Below are positions 7,302-12,438 of a stretch of DNA of 12,438 nucleotides, in pieces (position 1 is the first letter of the stretch; each line of letters starts with the position of its first letter). The position numbers were made by a program, and so were the translations under genes. The notes under the pieces were generated by a model. The model ran no database searches and was not told the origin of the DNA. It saw only the letters and a list, made by a program, of their open reading frames with translations. This stretch comes from Bacteroidales bacterium UBA2030 (lineage in GTDB: Bacteria > Bacteroidota > Bacteroidia > Bacteroidales > TTA-H9), in assembly GCA_002332755.1 (NCBI GenBank), contig DDBO01000039.1:1-12438 (forward strand), given 5' to 3'.

Positions 7302-7799
7302 ATGAACCCTAAAATTAGTATTATCGTCGCTATTGCAAATGAGAATGCCATAGGCTACCAAAACCGATTGCTTTGCCATATTCCCGGTGATTTAAAGCGG
7401 TTTAGAGATCTTACCTTGTGGCATCCGGTGATTATGGGCCGAAAAACCTGGGAGTCGTTACCCAAAAAGCCTTTACCGGGGCGCACCAACATTGTAATGA
7501 CAACTCAGAAAGATTATCAGGCCCCCGGTGCTCATGTGGTTCACAGTAAGGAAGAAGCTTTGGCATTATGCCCAACCGACACCGAAACTTTTGTAATAGG
7601 AGGAGCGGAAATTTACAGGATTTTTCTCCCTTCTGCTACAAAGCTTTATATTACAAGGATTTACGAAAATTTCCCCTCCGATACTTTTTTCCCTGAATTG
7701 CGTTATGATGAATGGGAGCTCGTCGCCGAAGAAAGTCACCCCGAAGACGAAACTAATCCCATACCATTTGCGTATTTAGTTTATACTCGTAAATCGTAG
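7302..7799 (+). CDS. folA: Dihydrofolate reductase
   Basis: A 165-residue NADPH-dependent enzyme reducing dihydrofolate to tetrahydrofolate. Landmarks are IVAIANENAIG (8-18), the catalytic acid Asp30 in IPGDLKRF (27-34), VIMGRKTWESL (43-53), LPGRTNIVMT (58-67), FVIGGAEIY (97-105) and the C-terminal FPSDTFFPEL (124-133). The near-invariant tryptophan of the substrate loop (Trp22 in E. coli) is cysteine here (Cys25, in LLCHIP), a substitution that may alter catalysis or antifolate response. It lies 6 bases after thyA and 6 bases before the next lipoprotein gene, within one transcription unit. Confidence 0.95.
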   Translation: MNPKISIIVAIANENAIGYQNRLLCHIPGDLKRFRDLTLWHPVIMGRKTWESLPKKPLPGRTNIVMTTQKDYQAPGAHVVHSKEEALALCPTDTETFVIGGAEIYRIFLPSATKLYITRIYENFPSDTFFPELRYDEWELVAEESHPEDETNPIPFAYLVYTRKS

Positions 7800-7805
7800 T
7801 ATCTA

Positions 7806-8690
7806 ATGGTTAATAGATTTATTTTCAAATTCCACTCTGCAGTAGCTTTAAAAATAAGTTTGGTTCTTATTTCGCTCGGATTGTTTTTGCTATTGAATTC
7901 CTGTGGTAAAAACGAGGAATTTCGATTTGATACCAGTTATAATAAAGCCACCTCCCTCGATTTTTTAATGGCTGAATATAATTATCGCAGCATTTTCCTT
8001 TTATTGTACAAATTGTCGACGGATACAGCCACGCTTAACAATGGGTCTGGATTTATTGATTCGGCCTATGTTACAGGAAAGGGCAATAATTGGATTTTTA
8101 CTTTTGATGAGAATAAAAAAGTGCCGGATGGTTCTACTCGCTCAGGGCAAATTGTCGTTGAATGGACTGCTCCTCTGGTTGACTCAGGTGCGGTTGCAAA
8201 CGTTAGCTTTAAAAATTACACAGTAAATCAGAAAGATATTACAGGGAGTTTGATAATCAGGCAACTGGCATATCCAGCTCTCAAATACAAGGTTGAAATT
8301 GACTCAGGTGTCATTACAAAAAATAGCCCCGAGCAATCGGTGGTTAGATACACTGGTTCGTATTTCCTTCGCAGGTACGCTGGTGCTGCAACAACCTACA
8401 ACTGGGGGGATGATATTTTCAGGATATACAGCCAGGCCCAGGGAAGAGGTTCGGAATATGATAGATTCAGTTTTTCGACAGTCGATTCGCTTCAATGGCG
8501 ATTTAGTTGCCGCTATCTATCGGGTGGTTTGGGACTCCTGGAAATGCCGGATTTTGAGATTAATCAGGTAGAGATGGAATATCCTCAGTTAAACGAATGT
8601 TCAGGGGTATTGAAAGTCACCTATAAAATAAAGCCCGCTAATGGTGCAATACGTAAAGTGTCCAGCCAAAATCTGACTATTTATTTTTAA
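7806..8690 (+). CDS. Uncharacterised lipoprotein
   Basis: A 294-residue protein that I do not recognise. A basic N-terminus and a long hydrophobic segment (about 13-32) end in LLNSC, with probable lipidated Cys33. The mature part is rich in Ser, Thr, Tyr and Asn, with alternating hydrophobic strands and no transmembrane segments, suggesting a mostly beta extracytoplasmic protein. No catalytic motif is visible. Two stretches share a short DNA match (GACTCAGGTG near 8181 and 8302), encoding DSG in successive strands, which may hint at a duplicated beta unit. It begins 6 bases after the folA stop and so is probably co-transcribed with it, although no link to folate metabolism is apparent. A 111-base gap follows it. 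Confidence 0.75.
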   Translation: MVNRFIFKFHSAVALKISLVLISLGLFLLLNSCGKNEEFRFDTSYNKATSLDFLMAEYNYRSIFLLLYKLSTDTATLNNGSGFIDSAYVTGKGNNWIFTFDENKKVPDGSTRSGQIVVEWTAPLVDSGAVANVSFKNYTVNQKDITGSLIIRQLAYPALKYKVEIDSGVITKNSPEQSVVRYTGSYFLRRYAGAATTYNWGDDIFRIYSQAQGRGSEYDRFSFSTVDSLQWRFSCRYLSGGLGLLEMPDFEINQVEMEYPQLNECSGVLKVTYKIKPANGAIRKVSSQNLTIYF

Positions 8691-8801
8691 TAAGGTCTGT
8701 CTGATTATTATTTCCGGGATGGACGCACTCGTTTCTTTTTTGTTTTACCCTAGTGTGCTTTTTGTTTCCACTTTGCTGTAAAAACTTATAGTTCAAATAT
8801 C

Positions 8802-10187
8802 ATGCGCAAACTTTTAGCTTTTGTTTTGTTTTTTTCGCTGCTTTCGTGTGGGAATAGATCTACTGTTCAGCAAGACAATCCGCCCGCATTTTCATTGAAA
8901 GATGTTCAGTATCGCTCTTTCCTTTATTTCCGTGAAACAGCTGATTCCACAACCACGCTAATTCCTGACCGTTGGCCTACCCCTTCTTTTTCGAGCATAG
9001 CAGCTCAGGGATTTGGCTATGCTGCCTGGATAGTTGGCATTGAAAATGGATGGGTAACCAGGAAGCAAGCGGCTGAATGGATATTGAAATCTTTAAGGTA
9101 TTTACGTGATTTGCCCCAAGGCCCACAACCTGAAGGTATGGCTGGTTATAAAGGCTTTTTTTATCATTTTCTGGATATGAAAACCGGCCGGCGTTTTCAG
9201 CAGGTCGAACTATCATCCATCGATACCGGATTGCTTATGGCAGGCATTCTCACCTGTATGACCTATTTTGATGGTGATAATCCTACCGAAGCCGAAATAA
9301 GGAAACTTGCTGAAGAATTGTACCGAAGGGTGGAATGGGATTGGATGTATGACAAGGAAAAGCAGGCATTGAGTATGGGCTGGCACCCCGAAAAAGGTTT
9401 TATCCCCTCGTGGTGGAATGGATATAACGAAGCAATGGTTCTCAATATCATGGCAATGGCTTCTCCCACGCATCCCATACCAGCTGAAGCCTGGAAGGGT
9501 TGGACTAAAACCTATCTCTGGGATAATTTCATGAGTTTTGCTCATGTGAATTTCGGCCCACTTTTCGGTCACCAATATTCCCACATGTTTATCGATTTCA
9601 GGGGAATACAAGATGAATACATGCGTAGGAAAGGGATTGATTATTTTGAGAATTCTCGTCGGGCTACCCTCTCTAATCGGGCTTACTGCCTAAGTGTGAG
9701 AGATAAATTTCCGCATTACAACGATTCGGTATGGGGTTTAACGGCTTGTGATCGTCCCAAGGATACAGTGGTAATGAAGAATGGAAAAGAATTACACTTT
9801 ATGGGGTATTCTGCACGGGGTGTCTCAGCCAGTTATCTTGTGGATGACGGGACCATTGCTCCTACGGCCGCTGGTGGCTCTATCCCTTTTGCTCCTGACG
9901 AATGTATTGGTGCTCTGAAAGGAATGTACCGTACTTATGGCAGTCAGCTATATGGCAAATATGGCTTTAAGGATGCATTTAATCCCCTGTTTACTTATGG
10001 AAAATGTAGCGAATCTGGCTGGTTTGATGTCGATTATTTGGGTATTGACCAGGGTCCCTTCGTATTACAAATTCAAAACTTTGAAAATGGCTTAATTTGG
10101 GATATTCTAAAGAAGAACCGCTATATTGTTGAGGGTTTGCGAAAGGCCGGATTTACCGGAGGTTGGCTCGAACAGACTAAACTGTAA
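8802..10187 (+). CDS. Glucoamylase-like / GH144-like lipoprotein (putative beta-glucanase)
   Basis: A 461-residue predicted lipoprotein (lipobox SLLSC, Cys16) of the 'putative glucoamylase' family, an (alpha/alpha)-barrel group whose characterised members include GH144 endo-beta-1,2-glucanases. Family-like signatures are the early YFRET (42-46), PTPSFSSIAAQGFGYAA (59-75), GFFYHF (118-123), ELSSIDTGLLMAG (136-148), SWWNGYNEAM (203-212), FGHQYSHMFIDFRG (255-268), GYSARG (335-340) and a C-terminal GWFDVDYLGIDQGPF (406-420). Conserved acidic residues Glu136, Asp141 and Glu210 are candidates for catalysis, but their roles need alignment. The actual substrate is not proven by sequence. It is preceded by 111 bases without a clear promoter consensus, and its last 11 bases overlap the 3' end of the convergent regulator gene. 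Proximity to a SusC gene supports a glycan role. Confidence 0.85.
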   Translation: MRKLLAFVLFFSLLSCGNRSTVQQDNPPAFSLKDVQYRSFLYFRETADSTTTLIPDRWPTPSFSSIAAQGFGYAAWIVGIENGWVTRKQAAEWILKSLRYLRDLPQGPQPEGMAGYKGFFYHFLDMKTGRRFQQVELSSIDTGLLMAGILTCMTYFDGDNPTEAEIRKLAEELYRRVEWDWMYDKEKQALSMGWHPEKGFIPSWWNGYNEAMVLNIMAMASPTHPIPAEAWKGWTKTYLWDNFMSFAHVNFGPLFGHQYSHMFIDFRGIQDEYMRRKGIDYFENSRRATLSNRAYCLSVRDKFPHYNDSVWGLTACDRPKDTVVMKNGKELHFMGYSARGVSASYLVDDGTIAPTAAGGSIPFAPDECIGALKGMYRTYGSQLYGKYGFKDAFNPLFTYGKCSESGWFDVDYLGIDQGPFVLQIQNFENGLIWDILKKNRYIVEGLRKAGFTGGWLEQTKL

Positions 10188-10911
10188 AATCGAAACTGTC
10201 TTTGCGGGTTACTTCGTAAACGTCCTGGCTAAACATGTAATAACGGGCGGGCTTGTGCGGAACGTTCGTCTGCTTTTCGTTGATGGGTACCACACAGCTG
10301 ATTTGGGCGATCTTTTTGCGGAAGTTGCGTTTATCGAAGTTGGTTCCAAGAATTACTTCATAAAGTTTCTGTAACTGAGTGAGGGTGAATTTTTTGGGGA
10401 GCAGCTCGAAGGCAACCGGATTACGCTTGATTTCGTTCCGAAGAATTTCAACAGCCTTCTCGATGATACGATTATGGTCGAAAGCCAGAACAGGAACACT
10501 TTTTACCGGTATCCAGCGGGCGTTGGGGGTAGGAATGTAATCCTGCGATTTTATTTGATCGAGGTTTAAAAGTGCAAAGTAAGCAATAGTGATAACCCTC
10601 TCTTCGGGATGGTCGATGCTGCGCAACCATTCCAGGTCGCGAGGCTCTCGTTTGAGCCGGTTTACTTCGCCGAAAGCCTGCATTTGTTTTAGATAAACAT
10701 TGCGCAGCCCGGTCAAATCTTGCAAAATACGATGGGCTGATGCATCGATGTCTTCGTCCCAGCGTACCAAATCGCCCGGAAGTTTAAAATCAAGATATTC
10801 TGTACCCTGATAGACCATCTTTCTTTCGATGAGCAATACGTTCAGATCATCCAGGTCGTATCCTAATACTACGCAGTCAATTGATACATGCGGAATTACA
10901 TTCGGATCCAT
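10177..10911 (-). CDS. NrtR/AraR-type transcriptional regulator (Nudix-fold sensor plus winged helix)
   Basis: From the ATG at 10911 the protein has 244 residues. Residues about 8-140 form a Nudix fold, but the Nudix box (46-69) is degenerate: the usual R-E-x-x-E-E core reads R-I-L-Q-D-L (61-66), so hydrolysis is unlikely and a ligand-sensing role is expected. LAFDHNRII (142-150), FTLTQLQKLYEVILG (175-189) and DKRNFRKKI (193-201) are the hallmarks of the NrtR-family winged-helix DNA-binding domain. In Bacteroidota, AraR-type members of this family control sugar-use genes, which fits its position between a glycoside hydrolase and a divergent SusC gene. An in-frame ATG at 10998 would add 29 residues, but it lies upstream of the predicted transcription start (about 10953), and relatives begin close to the VSIDCV strand, so 10911 is preferred. 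It converges on the hydrolase gene with an 11-base overlap. Confidence 0.85.
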   Translation of the reverse strand: MDPNVIPHVSIDCVVLGYDLDDLNVLLIERKMVYQGTEYLDFKLPGDLVRWDEDIDASAHRILQDLTGLRNVYLKQMQAFGEVNRLKREPRDLEWLRSIDHPEERVITIAYFALLNLDQIKSQDYIPTPNARWIPVKSVPVLAFDHNRIIEKAVEILRNEIKRNPVAFELLPKKFTLTQLQKLYEVILGTNFDKRNFRKKIAQISCVVPINEKQTNVPHKPARYYMFSQDVYEVTRKDSFDFTV

Positions 10912-10958
10912 AGAGGCCCTGCTTTGTGAATGGTTATTTTCTTTAAAACTCGATATAG

Positions 10959-10966
10959 CAAAGTTA
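10959..10966 (-). promoter_or_regulatory. -7 promoter element of the Nudix-type regulator
   Basis: On the minus strand TAACTTTG (10966-10959) matches TAnnTTTG exactly. No good TTTG is seen 19-21 bases upstream. The predicted start near 10953 leaves a leader of about 40 bases before the ATG at 10911 and excludes the ATG at 10998 from the transcript. Confidence 0.5.
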
Positions 10967-11001
10967 TGAAATTTTTTGGCATATTGTAATCCTAACATCT
11001 A

Positions 11002-11018
11002 ATTGTTGAATTAACAAT
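11002..11018. promoter_or_regulatory. 17-bp dyad, candidate operator (copy 1)
   Basis: ATTGTTGAATTAACAAT has perfect 6-bp arms (ATTGTT and AACAAT) around five bases. It lies about 35 bases upstream of the regulator's -7 element. It agrees at 12 of 17 positions with the dyad at 11150-11166 and shares its 6-5-6 layout. This suggests both bind one protein, most simply the adjacent NrtR/AraR-type regulator. Confidence 0.45.
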
Positions 11019-11138
11019 GATCTGGCATAGTGTTATTCTTAGCTCTAATAAATTTGTGTTTAAAATATTGTTTATCAACATCCTTTTGCGAAATGTAAAA
11101 AAATTTCTGATTAAGTGTAAAAATAGAAATAAGTATTA

Positions 11139-11146
11139 TATCTTTG
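11139..11146 (+). promoter_or_regulatory. -7 promoter element of the SusC-like gene
   Basis: TATCTTTG matches TAnnTTTG exactly. No TTTG box occurs 19-21 bases upstream, so the promoter may be weak or need an activator. Transcription would begin near 11152, inside the dyad at 11150-11166, with a leader of about 170 bases to the ATG at 11322. Confidence 0.5.
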
Positions 11147-11149
11147 TAG

Positions 11150-11166
11150 AGTGTTTAAAAAACACT
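11150..11166. promoter_or_regulatory. 17-bp dyad on predicted susC start, candidate operator (copy 2)
   Basis: AGTGTTTAAAAAACACT has perfect 6-bp arms (AGTGTT and AACACT) around five bases. It starts four bases after the -7 element, so it overlies the expected transcription start, a classic repressor position. It matches copy 1 as A[T/G]TGTT-N5-AACA[A/C]T. An alternative reading is a small 5' hairpin in the transcript. Confidence 0.5.
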
Positions 11167-11263
11167 TTGTATCCGGCTTGCAACCTTCTATTTGTTCCAT
11201 TAGAATATTTACCTGAATTTTTGTAGAGAAAGGTAATGGTTCTTTAGTTTATTAAGCTTAAAT

Positions 11264-11307
11264 TTAAACCTTCAAAACGCGCAATTAACCTTTGAATGTT
11301 AAACCTT
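11264..11307 (+). repeat. Direct repeats of TTAAACCTT in susC leader
   Basis: TTAAACCTT occurs at 11264-11272 and again at 11299-11307, 35 bases apart, with a related TTAACCTTT at 11285-11293 between them. They lie in the untranslated leader just before the SusC-like start codon. They could be a binding site for a protein or RNA, or simply low-complexity AT-rich sequence. Confidence 0.3.
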
Positions 11308-11321
11308 AAACCCAAATCTGT

Positions 11322-12438
11322 ATGAGAAAAGTGACACTCACTCTCATGATGCTTCTTTTATTGGCATTTACGGGAATGGCCCAGCAGGTTATTAACGTGA
11401 AAGGCCAGGTAAAAGATAAGCGTGATGGATCGACCCTTCCCGGGGTTACTGTTATGGTAGTAGGTAAGCAGACCGGTACCGTAACCGATATCAGCGGGAA
11501 TTACTCCATTAGCGTGGAGGGCAATGCTGTCCTTCGTTTCAGCTTTGTAGGTATGAAAACGCAGGAAATTCCTGTAAACAACCGTGCTCGTATCGATGTA
11601 GAGCTCGAACCAGCTGTATCCCAATTGTCCGAAGTTGTGGTGGTAGGTTATGGTTCTACTAAAAAAATGGACCTCACAGGTTCGGTAACCACTGTAAAAT
11701 CTGATAAGCTGGGATATCAGCCGGCAGCAAATATTGGTTCGGTGCTGCAAGGTAAAGTAGCCGGCGTTCAGGTTACCAACAGCGGTGCACCGGGTGCAGC
11801 TCCCACCATTCGTATCCGTGGTTTGGGAACTGTCAACTCTTCAGCCGACCCTCTGTTTGTAGTGGACGGAGTTGTAACCAACGACATAAGCTTCCTAAGC
11901 CCAACCGACATCGAAACTACTACAGTGCTTAAAGATGCTTCAGCCTCTGCTATTTATGGCGTTAAGGCAGCCAATGGGGTTATTATCATTACTACCAAAC
12001 GCAATACAGGCAATAAGCCTGCTATGACCTATAATGCCTATGCTGGTTTTCAAACAGCAGTTAATGAACTTCCGCTGGCCAATAATACCCAGTACATCGA
12101 ACTGGTTAACGAGAAAAACAAGCTGCAAAAAGAGGCTGCCGGACAATCCTATACCCCGCTTGATCCTGCCAATTTTCCCAATTATACGAATTGGTATGAT
12201 GAGGTGATGCGGAGCCAGGCTTTCGTTACCAACCACGACATTGGTTTTTCGGGCGGTACTGGCAAAAATCTGTATTTCTTTGGAGCAGGATATTTTAAGC
12301 AGGACGGTTTGCTGCATAACCAAACCTACGAAAGGCTTAACTTAAGATCTTCTATTGATATGGAAGTAAATAAGCACGTAAAGGTGGGTTATTCGGCAAC
12401 ACTTTCCGGCTTCTGTACCAACGATGCTCCATCGGTAT
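11322..12438 (+). CDS. SusC/RagA-family TonB-linked outer-membrane protein (5' part, truncated by window end)
   Basis: An open frame of 372 codons that runs off the window; relatives are about 1000 residues, so roughly the first third is present. A signal peptide (1-20, ending GMA before QQ) is followed by a CarboxypepD_reg-like beta domain (about 26-98; GQVKDKRDGSTLPGV then GTVTDISGNYSI). Next comes the SusC signature EVVVVGYGSTKK (104-115) and the TonB plug domain, with GKVAGVQV (144-151), IRIRGLGT (163-170), PLFVVDGV (177-184), DIETTTVLKDASASAIYG (196-213) and AANGVIIITTK (216-226); the barrel begins after that. Such proteins import glycan oligomers (some import peptides) with a SusD partner, expected just downstream. 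The protein has no N-terminal anti-sigma-interacting extension, so it is unlikely to be under ECF sigma/anti-sigma trans-envelope control. The divergent Nudix-type regulator is the obvious candidate controller. Confidence 0.95.
   Translation, partial: MRKVTLTLMMLLLLAFTGMAQQVINVKGQVKDKRDGSTLPGVTVMVVGKQTGTVTDISGNYSISVEGNAVLRFSFVGMKTQEIPVNNRARIDVELEPAVSQLSEVVVVGYGSTKKMDLTGSVTTVKSDKLGYQPAANIGSVLQGKVAGVQVTNSGAPGAAPTIRIRGLGTVNSSADPLFVVDGVVTNDISFLSPTDIETTTVLKDASASAIYGVKAANGVIIITTKRNTGNKPAMTYNAYAGFQTAVNELPLANNTQYIELVNEKNKLQKEAAGQSYTPLDPANFPNYTNWYDEVMRSQAFVTNHDIGFSGGTGKNLYFFGAGYFKQDGLLHNQTYERLNLRSSIDMEVNKHVKVGYSATLSGFCTNDAPSV

Larger units (their letters stand above)
10999..11321. other. Gene-free control region upstream of susC-like gene
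   Basis: This stretch of over 300 bases is strongly AT-rich and has no convincing gene. A 69-codon frame at 11017-11226 lacks any recognisable domain and has a biased Phe/Leu/Lys/Asn content expected of AT-rich DNA. The stretch holds two matching 17-bp dyads, a -7 promoter element for the SusC-like gene, and a leader of about 170 bases with repeated TTAAACCTT-type words. Long leaders are common for SusC genes. Confidence 0.6.

Noticed and set aside
8691..8801. Terminator or promoter in the gap before the GH144-like gene
   Set aside because: T-rich runs are present, but no stable hairpin precedes them, and no TAnnTTTG with a spaced -33 box could be found; nothing firm to annotate.
9213..9611. 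Minus-strand open frame of 132 codons opposite the GH144-like gene
   Set aside because: Antisense to a well-supported gene with clear family motifs; His/Ile-rich translation without recognisable features.
11017..11226. 69-codon open frame upstream of the SusC-like gene
   Set aside because: AT-rich, Phe/Leu/Lys/Asn-biased, no domain, and it overlaps both the predicted susC promoter and the 11150 dyad; most likely non-coding.
11252..11261. TTAAGCTTAA palindrome as an operator
   Set aside because: Short, AT-rich and single; expected by chance in such a leader, so it was only noted with the leader repeats.
11358..11750. Minus-strand open frame opposite the SusC-like gene
   Set aside because: The plus-strand frame encodes unmistakable CarboxypepD_reg and plug motifs; the antisense frame has no support.

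Overview
The window reads as chromosomal DNA of a member of the Bacteroidota, probably Bacteroidales or a close order. Three things support this. The last gene is a SusC/RagA-type TonB-dependent outer-membrane protein. Several 5' regions carry the Bacteroidota -7 promoter element TAnnTTTG, two of them with a correctly spaced TTTG/TTG -33 box. Start codons mostly lack strong Shine-Dalgarno sequences, and three secreted proteins have lipoboxes typical of the phylum. No tRNA, rRNA, insertion sequence or CRISPR array was seen.

Layout. (1) Bases 1-3600, minus strand: a dihydroorotate dehydrogenase-like flavoprotein (28-1011) and a membrane-bound, proton-pumping-type pyrophosphatase of the divergent bacterial group (hppA, about 1183-3585/3609). 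Each has its own promoter, and an intrinsic terminator separates them. (2) A 220-bp divergent control region (3610-3831) holds the hppA promoter, a perfect 14-bp LacI/PurR-like palindrome covering its -33 box, and a second dyad. (3) Bases 3832-8690, plus strand: six tightly packed genes forming a likely operon: bifunctional nuclease-family protein with a UVR tail, concentrative nucleoside transporter, a small lipoprotein that I align to family I inorganic pyrophosphatase with its catalytic residues lost, thymidylate synthase (thyA), dihydrofolate reductase (folA), and an unrecognised lipoprotein. (4) Bases 8802-12438, carbohydrate-type region: a glucoamylase-like/GH144-like lipoprotein, a convergent NrtR/AraR-type regulator whose Nudix box has lost its catalytic glutamates, a 320-410 bp control region, and the first 372 codons of a SusC-like transporter that runs off the window.

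How it may work together. Regions 1-3 share a nucleotide and pyrophosphate theme: nucleoside import, dTMP synthesis with folate recycling, a pyrimidine-enzyme-like oxidoreductase, a PPi-driven ion pump, and a possible PPi-binding or structural PPase relative. Region 4 looks like the edge of a polysaccharide utilisation locus, with the Nudix-fold regulator between the hydrolase and the SusC gene.

The most interesting observations are a matched pair of 17-bp dyads (A[T/G]TGTT-N5-AACA[A/C]T), one upstream of the regulator and one on the predicted susC transcription start; the palindrome on the hppA promoter; and the apparently dead pyrophosphatase-like lipoprotein inside the thyA-folA operon. 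All family calls were made by eye from translated sequence, without database searches.
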